DNA from: Chloroflexota bacterium
GTDB lineage: Bacteria; Chloroflexota; Dehalococcoidia; Tepidiformales; Tepidiformaceae
DNA length: 64,000 bases
Reading direction: 5' to 3'
Assembly: GCA_016234445.1 (NCBI GenBank)
Contig: JACRBT010000018.1
Coordinates: 36,963 to 100,962, forward strand
The stretch's first letter is position 1. Each line of letters starts with the position of its first letter. Of the stretch, positions 35,225 through 43,655 are shown in pieces. The position numbers and the translations under genes were made by a program. A model generated the notes under the pieces. It did not search any database, had not been told where the DNA came from, and was given only the letters and a program-made list of their open reading frames with translations.

Positions 35225-35319
35225 GCGGGCGTTCCACCCTGGCTTTGGGGCCATCCGAGGGTCCCCGTGCCGCCTGGATGATAGTCAGTCTGGCGCCGGG
35301 AACACAAACGGCGGCCCCG

Positions 35320-36657
35320 TCAGCTGCCCAGGAGCGCCAGCATCGCCGCCCAGGCCGCCGCTTTCGTCGTGCCAATCGCGAAGAGCACTTCGTCGCTGGT
35401 CGACCCCGGGATCACCGTGACGTCGCCGTCGGCGGCGGTGAAGACGCGCATGGCGCTCTCGGGGCCCGGTTGCGCGCCCGCCGCTTCGAGGAGGTTCAGC
35501 TGACGGTCGGTGAACTCGCCGGCCTCGGCGGCGGAGGCGAACTTCACGCGGACGACGGCGACGCTGGCCGTGCCGTTCACGTAGACGTCGTAGTGGTCCC
35601 CGGCCCAGCCCGCCGCGCCCACCGCTGCCTGTGACGCGCCGAGCTTGAGCTGGAGGTAGTTCTTCAGGCCGAATTCACCGAGGGTGCCGCCCGACTCCCG
35701 CTTCCAGCCGCTTCCAAGCGCCCCCGAGAGGTCGGGCAGGGTCACGGTCGCGGGCTGCCAGCCCTGGTCCAGGAGTTCCGGGTGGAGGACGAAGACCGTC
35801 CCCCGGGGCGGGTCCACCAGGTAGCGGTTCACGACGTCCACGCCCTGGCGGTTGACGATGCCGCGCACCCAATCCGCGCCCGCCGTGTAGGGGAAGTAGA
35901 GTTCGCGCTGGATCGAAGCCGGCACGTCGTTGGCCTGGGCTTGCCCGGCCAGCAGGAGCAGCGGCCCGCCGCCTCCCGGGCGGAGCGACACCGTCTTCGC
36001 GTAGAGCGCTTCGTGCGTGACCGCGTCGCCTTCCACCACCGCGGTCCACGCCAGGTTCAGGTCGAGGTCGTCGACGGTCTTTTCGTAGGCAGTGTCGAGG
36101 CTGAAGTGGTAGTCCTGGAGGGCGTGGACAAACTCGTGCGCGAGCGTCTGGGTCTGGTCGCGGCTGAGCTTGTCGAGCCCGGCCGGGTCGCCGTTTTCGA
36201 GCACCACCCAGAGCTGGTCTTCCACCGGCGAGTAGAGGCCGAGGACGGAGTCGCTCCCGAAGCTCTTGTAGATGGAGAGGTAGTCCTGGTCGTTGCGCAT
36301 GTGGCCCAGGAGCCGGTAGAGCGTCGTCGTTTGGGCGAACCAGCGGCGGTCGTCGTCGGTGAGCAGGCGATCGAGCAGCGCGGGCAGGTCCGAGCGCCGG
36401 ACGGCCTCAGCCTTCAGGGATGGCGGAGCGGAGAGCTTGCGCACCGTGGCAACGCCGTCGAGCACCTTCTGGAGCGAAGCCGGCAGCGGCTGCGCATCGC
36501 CAGCGGGGGATGCGCCGGGCGTCGTCGGCGCCGTGGCCGATGGGCTGACAGACGCGATCGGGCTGGCGCCCCCGAGAGTGCTGTCGCGGGGCGAACAGGC
36601 GGCGCTGGTGCCGAGGGCGGCCGCCAGTATCAGCCCGAGGAGGATTCGATAGCTCAC
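35320..36657 (-). CDS. Lipoprotein with HExxH metalloprotease motif
   Basis: A 445-residue predicted lipoprotein. The signal ends GTSAAC with Cys21, followed by a Ser/Thr/Pro linker (25-60). The zinc motif HEFVH (174-178) in TLAHEFVHALQD is the HExxH of a gluzincin-like peptidase, and a downstream AWTAVVEGDA around residue 205 offers the third-ligand Glu. The C-terminal half has no recognised domain. It lacks close neighbours on its strand. Whether it is active is not shown. Confidence 0.75.
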   Translation of the reverse strand: MSYRILLGLILAAALGTSAACSPRDSTLGGASPIASVSPSATAPTTPGASPAGDAQPLPASLQKVLDGVATVRKLSAPPSLKAEAVRRSDLPALLDRLLTDDDRRWFAQTTTLYRLLGHMRNDQDYLSIYKSFGSDSVLGLYSPVEDQLWVVLENGDPAGLDKLSRDQTQTLAHEFVHALQDYHFSLDTAYEKTVDDLDLNLAWTAVVEGDAVTHEALYAKTVSLRPGGGGPLLLLAGQAQANDVPASIQRELYFPYTAGADWVRGIVNRQGVDVVNRYLVDPPRGTVFVLHPELLDQGWQPATVTLPDLSGALGSGWKRESGGTLGEFGLKNYLQLKLGASQAAVGAAGWAGDHYDVYVNGTASVAVVRVKFASAAEAGEFTDRQLNLLEAAGAQPGPESAMRVFTAADGDVTVIPGSTSDEVLFAIGTTKAAAWAAMLALLGS

Positions 36658-36712
36658 CGTCGCCTCGCTTTCCTTGCCCGCCGTCCCGGCCCTGCGCTAT
36701 TCTCGAACGCGC

Positions 36713-36789
36713 GGCGCATTCGTCTAGCGGCCCAGGACACCGCCCTCTCAAGGCGGAGATCAGGGGTTCGAATCCCCTATGCGCTACCA
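36713..36789 (+). tRNA. tRNA-Glu (CTC)
   Basis: A cloverleaf with acceptor GGCGCAT/ATGCGCT (including one G-T pair), anticodon loop CTCTCAA between CCGCC and GGCGG, T arm AGGGGTTCGAATCCCCT, and encoded CCA. It is almost identical to the tRNA-Glu(TTC) 3.1 kb downstream. Confidence 0.95.
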
Positions 36790-36867
36790 TCGTCGCTTCT
36801 TCCGAGCAGGGCCAGTCCCTGCTCGGACGTTTTCCGGCACCTGCCCCAACAGAGGAAGGAAGCCCGC

Positions 36868-37116
36868 ATGCCGTTTGCCGACGAAGCGACCGTCCAAGCC
36901 TACCGCCAGGCGTGGGAAGACTGGAGAAAGCAACTCGACCATCTCCACCGGGTCTTCCTCGAAGGCGAGCTGGCGCGCCCCGACCAGCTGAAGGGCCTCC
37001 TCAACCGGGAAGCCCGCGCCAAGGAACGGTACGACGCCGCCCGCCTGCGGCTCCTCGGGCTCGACGAACCCGCCCCTCCCGCGCCGGGCGAAGGGGACGC
37101 GAACCCCTTCTGCTAG
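36868..37116 (+). CDS. Small hypothetical protein (82 aa)
   Basis: An ATG with AGAGGAAGGA upstream opens an 82-residue, highly helical, charged protein (MPFADEATVQAYRQAWEDW), with a Pro/Ala-rich tail ending in Cys. There is no signal or membrane segment and no recognised family. It begins 79 bp after tRNA-Glu(CTC) and is the first of four small same-strand genes. Confidence 0.7.
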   Translation: MPFADEATVQAYRQAWEDWRKQLDHLHRVFLEGELARPDQLKGLLNREARAKERYDAARLRLLGLDEPAPPAPGEGDANPFC

Positions 37117-37269
37117 GACCCCGCCCCCCGCCGGCGACGCCCGGCGACGCGCGCATCTCGCGACCATCGGCCCATGTTTTCGGTCCCATTCGACCCACGC
37201 GAAGACGCCCGCTCGAGGCCATGCTCGATCCCCCGGGGTGCTCCGTGCGGGGGGCCAAAGGAGGCTGAC

Positions 37270-37530
37270 ATGGCAGGGATCGGGACGGTCACCAGGCTCG
37301 ACCAGGATTCCGTCGTCGACAACACGAACCACGACCTGATTCACACCCTTTCCGTCCGCCTGGACGCGCAGTGGCACAACCGCAGCTACGCGGGCGAAGT
37401 CGCCTGCCAGGGCTGCCGCCACGTCTTCGAACGGCTTCGCGAGATGGACCGTGAAGCGGCGATGCTCCTCACGAAGGAGCTGGAACTGCACGTCCAGGCC
37501 AACAAATTCCCCCAGGACCTCACTGACTGA
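37270..37530 (+). CDS. Small hypothetical protein (86 aa) with CxxC
   Basis: The ATG at 37270 has a strong AAAGGAGG site. The 86-residue product contains a single CQGC pair (GEVACQGCRHVFERL) followed by a helix, perhaps half of a dimeric zinc site. No family is recognised. Codon use looks normal for the window, supporting a real gene. Confidence 0.7.
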   Translation: MAGIGTVTRLDQDSVVDNTNHDLIHTLSVRLDAQWHNRSYAGEVACQGCRHVFERLREMDREAAMLLTKELELHVQANKFPQDLTD

Positions 37531-37589
37531 GGTTCGCCCAGGCTCTCGCCGCTGCGAGTGCGGCGATGCCCAGGAGCGGAGTGGCGCCC

Positions 37590-37853
37590 ATGACGACAGC
37601 ACTGGAGACTCGGCCGGCCGGGATCGAAGCCGCAGCCCCGGTCCACGCCCACCGCTGGCGTATCGAAGAGCCCCGCGGACCGACCAGCCCCGGCCGTTGC
37701 CGCGAATGCGGCGCCTTCCGCATCTTCCGGAATTCGCCGCCCGGCGACGACCTCGGGACCGGCGACGCTCCCTCTCGTGCCCCCGCGGAAGTGTGGCTTG
37801 CGCTGCCGTTCGCGGCCTACGTACCCCCGGAGACAGAGCCGGTCATCGTCTGA
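37590..37853 (+). CDS. Small CxxC zinc-ribbon-like protein (87 aa)
   Basis: The ATG at 37590 follows AGGAGCGGAG. The product has HRWRIEEPRGPTSPGRCREC followed by GAFRIFRNS, a short knuckle with one CxxC and a nearby His. This resembles small zinc-binding proteins of unknown role. It overlaps no other gene and is 12 bp from the next one. Confidence 0.65.
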   Translation: MTTALETRPAGIEAAAPVHAHRWRIEEPRGPTSPGRCRECGAFRIFRNSPPGDDLGTGDAPSRAPAEVWLALPFAAYVPPETEPVIV

Positions 37854-37865
37854 AGGAGCACCGCC

Positions 37866-38189
37866 TTGGCGTCCGCGACCATCTCCTCCGCAGATGGCAC
37901 GCTCCTCGCCACTGTCGCCCTGAACGCTGAAGGCGACGGTCCGGTCCTCGTCGTCAGCCGTGTGATCGCGGGGCAGGGGAACCTGCTCATGCACTACTTC
38001 GGCGAGGGTGCCCGGGCCGTCCGCGTGGAGACGGGCGACGCGACGATCGAAGGCACGCTCGCGACCAAGTGGTTGGGGCGAAAGCGGCTCTGGTTGATCC
38101 GGCTCGCAGCGCCAGTTCCCCCGGGTGTGCCTGGGCCAGCCGAGGCGCACGCGGAGGGCGGGGAGCCCGCGGTCGCGGCGCGGGACTGA
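37866..38189 (+). CDS. Small hypothetical protein (107 aa)
   Basis: A TTG start at 37866 is preceded by GAAGGAGC. The product is mostly beta (ISSADGTLLATVALNAEGDGP, then VVSRVIAGQGNLL) with a Pro/Ala-rich tail, and has no signal peptide. It lies 12 bp after the CxxC gene. Function is unknown. Confidence 0.6.
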   Translation: MASATISSADGTLLATVALNAEGDGPVLVVSRVIAGQGNLLMHYFGEGARAVRVETGDATIEGTLATKWLGRKRLWLIRLAAPVPPGVPGPAEAHAEGGEPAVAARD

Positions 38190-38215
38190 CGGTCGTCACG
38201 GTCGCGAGACGCTGT

Positions 38216-38674
38216 TCATGCCCCCCAGTTTGGGGAGAACGCGAAGCCAAGCAGGACGATGCCTGCCACAACCCAGGTTATCGCCAGGGTGCCTCCAACA
38301 GCCGAAACAAGGACCTGGACCGGCCATCCCGTCGGCCCCCGCCAGAGTGCGCCGGCCGCCGCGAGGTAAAGCACCCCGCCCGCGATCAGCCCCAGGGCCG
38401 TCCAGAACGCGCCCGGCGCGGCGTCCCCCGGGGCATCGAGCGAAAAGAGCTCTTGCCGCTCGATGCCCTGAACGGGGATCCTGGCGCGCTCCTTCTCCGC
38501 GACGAGTTCCGCCCGCGGCCGGTTGTCCGGCGGCGGGGCATCGTCCCTTGATTCCAGCGCCCAGCTGACCGGTCCCGCCATGAGAAGCGCGGCGCTCACG
38601 GCGACGAGCGCGACGGCGAGCGTCACCACCAGGCGCGAACGCACCGGACCGCGAGGCTGGCTCTGTTCGACCAT
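38216..38674 (-). CDS. Hypothetical membrane protein (152 aa)
   Basis: The predicted protein has an N-terminal helix (RLVVTLAVALVAVSAALLMA), a roughly 50-residue polar loop rich in Arg/Glu/Pro, and two further hydrophobic segments at the C-terminus (GLIAGGVLYLAAAGALW; ISVVAGIVLLGF-like). ATG 38674 places a short basic segment before the first helix. No family was recognised. It is convergent with the small-gene run on its left and divergent from ccdA. Confidence 0.65.
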   Translation of the reverse strand: MVEQSQPRGPVRSRLVVTLAVALVAVSAALLMAGPVSWALESRDDAPPPDNRPRAELVAEKERARIPVQGIERQELFSLDAPGDAAPGAFWTALGLIAGGVLYLAAAGALWRGPTGWPVQVLVSAVGGTLAITWVVAGIVLLGFAFSPNWGA

Positions 38675-38835
38675 CGATGCCCCCGGCAAGGCGTGATACC
38701 CCGCTTGTGCCCTGCCCACGGGGGCAGCTGCCAGTGCACCATACACCCCGGCCGCCGCGAGCCGCGCCCGTTAGCCCGTCTTTATGCCCGCTGCGCGCCG
38801 CCGCCGTACCATAGGTAGCCAGTGGGGACGCACCG

Positions 38836-39849
38836 ATGACGACGCGGGACGCCTTTTCCGGCCGCATGACCGGCCGCGCCGCGCTCTACCTCGTGTTCGC
38901 CCTGCTTGCGCTCGCGCCGGTCATGGCCTTCGCCATCGGGCCGCTCAGCGGCGATAGCTTCGACCTCCACGGCCCGGGCGGCCCCCTGCTCGCGTTCTCC
39001 GCAGGCGTGCTTTCGTTCGTCTCTCCCTGCGTCCTCCCGCTGGTGCCTATCTACATAACTCACCTCTCCGGCGCGAGCGTCGTCCACGGCAAGGTCGTCG
39101 CCGACCGGCGGGTCACCTTCACCCACGCGATCGCCTTCGTCAGCGGCCTCTCGCTCGTCTTCATCCTCCTCGGCGCGAGCGTCGGCCTTCTCGGCTCCTA
39201 CTTCGTCAAGGACCACCAGCGCGAGTTCGAGCAGGTGGCCGGGGTCGTCCTCGTGCTCATGGGCGTCATCCTGATGCCTGCCTACGGTCGCCGCTCACCG
39301 ATGCGGGCGGCCCTGCTGCTCCTGGGCCTGACGCTCGTGTTCCTGCTCCTGGTCGAACTCGCCAGCCTCCAGGGCGACCGCGCGAAGCTGCTCCAACTCG
39401 CGGGCGTCCTTGCCTTCGCCTGGCTGAAGTTCGCCGGCTACATCTCGCTCCCCTTCCTTTCGCGCACGTTCGAAGTCGACCTCGCCCGCAACCGGCAGGT
39501 TGGCTACACGAAATCTGCGCTCGTCGGGGGTGCCTTCGCCCTCGGCTGGACCCCGTGCGTCGGCCCCATCCTCGGCAGCATCCTCACGCTTGGCCTCTCC
39601 CAGGGCGACGCTCTCCAGGCCGTCTACCTCCTCGTTGCTTACTCGGCCGGGCTGAGCATCCCCTTCCTCATCGCCGGTCTCGCCCTCGCCGACACGACCC
39701 GTTTCCTCAAGCGAATCCAGCCCTACGCGCCGTTCATCGAGGTCGCCAGCGGGCTGATGCTGATAGGCGTGGGCGTCCTCTTGATGACCGGCCGCCTCTC
39801 CGGGCTCAACCAGTACTTCCAGTTCGCCGACTTCAACCAGGGGCTCTGA
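38836..39849 (+). CDS. ccdA: Cytochrome c biogenesis/thiol-disulfide transporter CcdA
   Basis: A 337-residue polytopic protein of the CcdA/DsbD transmembrane family. The conserved redox Cys residues are in SFVSPCVLPLVP and GWTPCVGPILGS, and about seven helices are visible. It passes electrons from cytoplasmic thioredoxin across the membrane for haem-c maturation or disulfide reduction. It is longer than the minimal CcdA by an inserted hydrophobic segment (about residues 155-180). No ccs/resB partner is next to it. Confidence 0.9.
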   Translation: MTTRDAFSGRMTGRAALYLVFALLALAPVMAFAIGPLSGDSFDLHGPGGPLLAFSAGVLSFVSPCVLPLVPIYITHLSGASVVHGKVVADRRVTFTHAIAFVSGLSLVFILLGASVGLLGSYFVKDHQREFEQVAGVVLVLMGVILMPAYGRRSPMRAALLLLGLTLVFLLLVELASLQGDRAKLLQLAGVLAFAWLKFAGYISLPFLSRTFEVDLARNRQVGYTKSALVGGAFALGWTPCVGPILGSILTLGLSQGDALQAVYLLVAYSAGLSIPFLIAGLALADTTRFLKRIQPYAPFIEVASGLMLIGVGVLLMTGRLSGLNQYFQFADFNQGL

Positions 39850-39902
39850 ACCGGGGTTCGCTACCGTTTAGCGGGGTGGCCGTGATACGCTGACGGTTCC
39901 TC

Positions 39903-39979
39903 GGCGCGTTCGTCTAGAGGCCCAGGACGCCGCCCTTTCAAGGCGGAGATCAGGGGTTCGAATCCCCTACGCGCTACCA
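39903..39979 (+). tRNA. tRNA-Glu (TTC)
   Basis: A cloverleaf with acceptor GGCGCGT/ACGCGCT, anticodon loop CTTTCAA, T arm AGGGGTTCGAATCCCCT and encoded CCA. A lower-GC gene block starts 43 bp downstream of it, making this tRNA a candidate integration target. Confidence 0.95.
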
Positions 39980-40021
39980 GAACACTTGTTCTCGGCATCT
40001 GCGGCTTGCTATCATCGAGCC

Positions 40022-40984
40022 ATGCCGACCCTTAAGGACAGCCGGTTCCCTCCTCCGCAGTCGTGGGAGGACTTTGAAGGTCTCTGTGCCGACCTGTTTC
40101 GGTACGTCTGGAATGACCCCGGAACGCAGAGGAACGGGCGCACAGGGCAACCTCAGCATGGCGTGGATGTGTTCGGAAGGCCTGATGGACGGCCGCACTA
40201 CGCCGGGGTGCAGGCCCGAAACAAGATCCACCCGCCGACGACGGTGGCGGTTGCCGAGCTTCGCGACGAGGTTCGGAAGGCCAAGCAGTTCGTGCCGGCG
40301 CTTAAGACCTTCATCCTCGCCACGACGGCGCCCAACGACGCGGTAATCCAAGAGGAGGCGCGGCGGCTGACCGAGGCGAACGAGGCCGAAGGCCTGTTCT
40401 CGGTCGAAGTGTGGGGCTGGGACGAACTTGAACGAAGGATGACGGAGCATCCCGAAGTCCTGCAACAGCACTATCCCCAATTCGCGGTCGGCCATTCTGT
40501 TGAAGTCGACTCAGTCGCCGAGCTTGTGCGCTTGATGCAGGAACGGTCCAAGTGGACTGACGAGAAGGACCGCCCAACTTTCGAGAGGACGGATGGTGCG
40601 GTCAGCAGCCTCGCGCCACAGTTCCAGCCGAGCTGGAGGATCCGCCAGGCGAGCGGCGACCACGTCTCGAACTTGGAATGGCGGTTTTGTGGCCCGAGGT
40701 TCGATATGGAGTGGCGTGCGGCTGACGGCTCCCGACTGAAGGACACGAGCATCAGCGATGTCTTCGATCTCACCAAGAATGAGCCCGTGGACCATCCGTA
40801 CGTCGCGGTCGACGAGATCGGGCTTGAGATTCGATTCCCCTGGCGGGGCAAGATGCGCTACGAGCTTCATCGTTGGCCACTGTCGTCAAGAGAGCTGCCA
40901 AAGGGCGTCTTGTGGGATGTCGGGCGCGAAGTCTTGCCAGTGCGCCGATTTGATGAGGACTTCAGGAGCGAGGACGCAGGTTAG
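40022..40984 (+). CDS. PD-(D/E)XK (Mrr-like) nuclease-domain protein
   Basis: A 320-residue protein. Residues 15-160 look like an Mrr-type restriction-endonuclease fold: SWEDFEGLCADLFRYVW, then QPQHGVDVFGR (Asp49) and YAGVQARNKI (Gln64). This matches the D...QxK layout of nuclease domains attached to bacterial defence proteins, except that the usual Lys is Arg66, with Lys68 two residues later. TFILATTAPNDAVIQEEA and SVEVWGWDELERR follow, as in that domain. The C-terminal half (about 190-320) is beta-rich and unrecognised. GC is visibly below the surroundings. The next gene starts 4 bp after the stop. Confidence 0.7.
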   Translation: MPTLKDSRFPPPQSWEDFEGLCADLFRYVWNDPGTQRNGRTGQPQHGVDVFGRPDGRPHYAGVQARNKIHPPTTVAVAELRDEVRKAKQFVPALKTFILATTAPNDAVIQEEARRLTEANEAEGLFSVEVWGWDELERRMTEHPEVLQQHYPQFAVGHSVEVDSVAELVRLMQERSKWTDEKDRPTFERTDGAVSSLAPQFQPSWRIRQASGDHVSNLEWRFCGPRFDMEWRAADGSRLKDTSISDVFDLTKNEPVDHPYVAVDEIGLEIRFPWRGKMRYELHRWPLSSRELPKGVLWDVGREVLPVRRFDEDFRSEDAG

Positions 40985-40988
40985 CAAC

Positions 40989-42245
40989 ATGGTCGCGAAG
41001 CCTCCGAAGGGTCCCAACAACCCATCGGCTTACGGGTCGGCCGCGGACCTTCCGTCCTATCGGGAGCTCGCTCAACAGATTCAGGGCCTCAAGCTCCTGA
41101 CGCGGTTGTTCGCGCGCCGCCAGCGCAGGGAAATCTTGGAAGTCGAGCGACAGATGAAGCGCCTGACGCGGGTCGTGGACGACTTCTACGAGCGCCTAGG
41201 CCCGCGCAACTGGATCTTCCACGACATGCTTAGCGTAGACAGGGTCGAGCAACTCCTCGCTGAGACTCCTGATGCCGAGACCGCCGAGGGGCGCTTGATC
41301 GAGATGTACCGCGACCCCGAGACCATGAGGTGGTGGACGATGCGGCTCCGATCGTATCAAGGGCTACGTGAACGGCTTCACCAGATTGAGCGGGCTCATG
41401 AGCATTACGACGCTGAACAGTACGACAGCTGCGTGCTGCATCTGGTCGCCGTTATGGATGGCTTCGTCAACGACTTCGAGCCCGGTGAGCGTAAGGGGCT
41501 GCACTCGCGTGAGCCCGACGAGATGGCTGCCTGGGACAGCGTGGTCGGTCATCATATGGGTCTCACCCACGCGATGGCGACGTTCACCAAGACCATCAAG
41601 AAGAGAATCGACGATGAGGTCTTCGATCTGTACCGACATGGGATCATGCACGGTTCTGTCGTGCGGTTCGACAATGTGATCGTTGCGACGAAGGCATGGA
41701 ACATGCTGTTCGCCGTTGCCGATTGGGCGACCGCGACAACCAGAGCAGCTGAACCTACGAAGCCAGAACCGGCCCGGGGCGAGATTTGGGCGACTCTCAA
41801 GCGTCATGCGGCCTACAAGCAGTATCAAAGAGACTTCGCGGCCACAACGCTCGAAGCATCGGAGCCGGGGTTTGCCACAGACGAGATGGTGGTACTCGCC
41901 TCGGAGTTCCTCCGTGCCTGGGAGCACGGGAGATGGGGAATCGTTGCCAGGTTCACGCCACCAATTTTGCGCGGCGCCAAGTCGGACGGAGAGGCTGCAC
42001 GATCCGCGAAGGAGACCTTCGAGGGCCACCGCCTGACCGACTGGGCCATCATCTCGGTAACGTGCGACCAGGCCAGCACCGTCGAAATCAAGATTCAGGC
42101 TCGTCTCAACAGCCGCTTGACAGACTTGCGGTTCCGTATGGTGTTCTGGGCCCATGATGGCACAGTGGGCATTCCGCGGCAGGAAGAGGGCAACTGGAGC
42201 CTCGCGGTCTGGGCCCCGCGCACCTTCGTGCAGTCGTCCACGTAG
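40989..42245 (+). CDS. HEPN-motif protein with NTF2-like tail, partner of the nuclease gene
   Basis: A 418-residue protein. Residues 1-110 are helical and charged. The middle (about 130-255) is a helical bundle with LYRHGIMHGSVV, in which Arg216-x4-His221 is the R-x4-6-H motif of HEPN ribonucleases. The C-terminal 110 residues (EFLRAWEHGRWGIVARF onward) resemble an NTF2-like barrel. It starts 4 bp after the nuclease stop, so one transcript is near certain. HEPN domains are common RNA-cutting effectors in abortive-infection and toxin systems; activity here is inferred. GC is low for the window. Confidence 0.7.
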   Translation: MVAKPPKGPNNPSAYGSAADLPSYRELAQQIQGLKLLTRLFARRQRREILEVERQMKRLTRVVDDFYERLGPRNWIFHDMLSVDRVEQLLAETPDAETAEGRLIEMYRDPETMRWWTMRLRSYQGLRERLHQIERAHEHYDAEQYDSCVLHLVAVMDGFVNDFEPGERKGLHSREPDEMAAWDSVVGHHMGLTHAMATFTKTIKKRIDDEVFDLYRHGIMHGSVVRFDNVIVATKAWNMLFAVADWATATTRAAEPTKPEPARGEIWATLKRHAAYKQYQRDFAATTLEASEPGFATDEMVVLASEFLRAWEHGRWGIVARFTPPILRGAKSDGEAARSAKETFEGHRLTDWAIISVTCDQASTVEIKIQARLNSRLTDLRFRMVFWAHDGTVGIPRQEEGNWSLAVWAPRTFVQSST

Positions 42246-42300
42246 TCGTGCGGCGTCCCGGACGCTCTCAGGCCGATGCATCGGTCGCCTGCAGCGCTCC

Positions 42301-42360
42301 CGCCACCTCGAATCGAACCGACTCCGGGTGTTCGAAAAACGGGTAGAGTGGCCTACCAGT
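42301..42360. repeat. Dispersed repeat, copy A (TTCGAA core)
   Basis: A 60-bp block in the 322-bp gap 42246-42567 between the HEPN gene and the GNAT gene. It matches copy B at 43258 closely, especially TGTTCGAAAAA and GAGTGGC, with TTCGAA at 42331-42336. The remainder of the gap has no supported gene or RNA. Confidence 0.75.
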
Positions 42361-42567
42361 TTGCCTCGTTGTGTCGCGTTTCAACCCCTCAGTCTGAGCT
42401 GCGTTCCGGCGGGCGATCCGCTGCCCAGACCGTCGCTTCCACGCGCTGGCGGCTCTGGCAGTTCGAACCCCGAAGACACGGGGTAAGATGCGCCGTCGGC
42501 TGACCTCTGAATTCCGCGACGTTCGTTTTGGGGTCAGGCTGCGCTCAAGGCGTATACTTCGAAACTC

Positions 42568-43212
42568 ATGCCGGAACTCGGGCTCACCTTCCGTCAAGCG
42601 ACCTCCGACGACTCTGACGTCCTGGCCGACCTGGTCATCGGGACGGCGGAACAGGAAATGACGAGGGTCGCGCTGGCGCTCTTCGGGCTCGACTCCCTAA
42701 CGAGGGCGCGGGCCTTGTTCCGATTGACCTGGCGGGCTGCCGAGAACTGGAGAACCAGCACGATAGCGGAGCTGGACGGCGAGCCCGTCGGAATGTTGCA
42801 GAGCGGAAGCTCGGCAATGAAGGTAACCCCCAGTTTGATCGTGGCCGCCCTGAAGGCCCTCGGCCCCCTGGGGGTTGCCCGGGTTGTACGGGGGATGAGA
42901 CTTCAGTCGAAGGTGTCGCCCCGCAAGCCCGCCGGGGTATTTGTCATCTCGGAACTGCATGTGTCGCCGGCGGCGCGTGGAGGGGGCATCGGCAGCGCGC
43001 TCCTGGGTGTTGCCGAGCGCCGGGCACGCGAGCAGTCGCGCTCGCAGATGGCCCTGGTCACCCTGACCACCAATCCAGCGATTCGCCTTTATGAGCGCAA
43101 TGGCTACCGGATCGCCGCCACCGCAACCAACCGTACTTACGAACGCCTGACCGGCGTCTCGGGCAGGGTCCTCATGCTCAAGGACTTGGCGCCTACTGTT
43201 CAGGCGCCCTGA
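42568..43212 (+). CDS. GNAT family N-acetyltransferase
   Basis: A 214-residue GCN5-related acetyltransferase. The acetyl-CoA loop is in ISELHVSPAARGGGIGSALL (Q/R-x-x-G-x-G/A form), and NPAIRLYERNGYR is the family motif B. The middle section (residues 60-115) is longer than in minimal GNATs. The substrate is unknown. It sits between repeat copies A and B, in mixed-GC DNA, with no obvious operon partner. Confidence 0.87.
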   Translation: MPELGLTFRQATSDDSDVLADLVIGTAEQEMTRVALALFGLDSLTRARALFRLTWRAAENWRTSTIAELDGEPVGMLQSGSSAMKVTPSLIVAALKALGPLGVARVVRGMRLQSKVSPRKPAGVFVISELHVSPAARGGGIGSALLGVAERRAREQSRSQMALVTLTTNPAIRLYERNGYRIAATATNRTYERLTGVSGRVLMLKDLAPTVQAP

Positions 43213-43257
43213 GTCGCGCCGCCCTGCGCGGCACCGGACCGGTCACCGAAGAATCGT

Positions 43258-43361
43258 CGCCACCCCGAACTGAAGCCGCCGCAGGTGTTCGAAAAATGGG
43301 CTGAGTGGCATACCAGCTGACCTGGATTTCGTCCCGGGCCCCGCCGCGCATTGCGCGCGCC
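43258..43361. repeat. Dispersed repeat, copy B
   Basis: This starts right after the GNAT gene. The left 60 bp match copy A; the right part matches copy C, and the match with C continues into the DinB-like pseudogene fragment at 43362-43451. TTCGAA is at 43288-43293. Confidence 0.75.
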
Positions 43362-43451
43362 TCAGCCGTGGCCGCGTAGCGGGCGCTCGACGACCCTGGT
43401 GTGCGAGCGCAGGTGCCTCGGGTTCTTGTCGAGGTTCTTCCGGACCGGCCG
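43362..43451 (-). pseudogene. Truncated copy of the DinB-family gene 3' end
   Basis: Read on the minus strand, these bases encode VRKNLDKNPRHLRSHTRVVE and end in TGA. The intact DinB protein at 44659-45090 ends VRKNLDKNLRHLRAHTRVIE; over the last 27 residues 21 are identical. No DinB sequence precedes it in frame, so this is a 5'-truncated duplicate of the gene tail together with its downstream flank. Confidence 0.8.
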
Positions 43452-43655
43452 CCTGCCCGGCGGCCAGGGTTCGCACCTCTTGCTGGACTTCGTCGCGCGC
43501 GGCGTGGCGGGACGGCAGGAGGCCACGGAGCGCTTCGGCGCGGAGGTAACGCCTGGGCGCGGGTCGAGCGCGCGGACGAGTTCGCCGGCTGCGGGCCGGA
43601 TTGGGCTACTTTCAGGGCTGCCCGCGAGTCACTATCATGGCGCCGGAGCCGGCTG

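Noticed and set aside
42380..42480. Possible single CRISPR-like repeat (GTTTCAACCCCT) and tRNA-like T arm (AGTTCGAACCCC)
   Set aside because: The first occurs once, with no spacers or cas genes; the second has no acceptor, D or anticodon arm around it.
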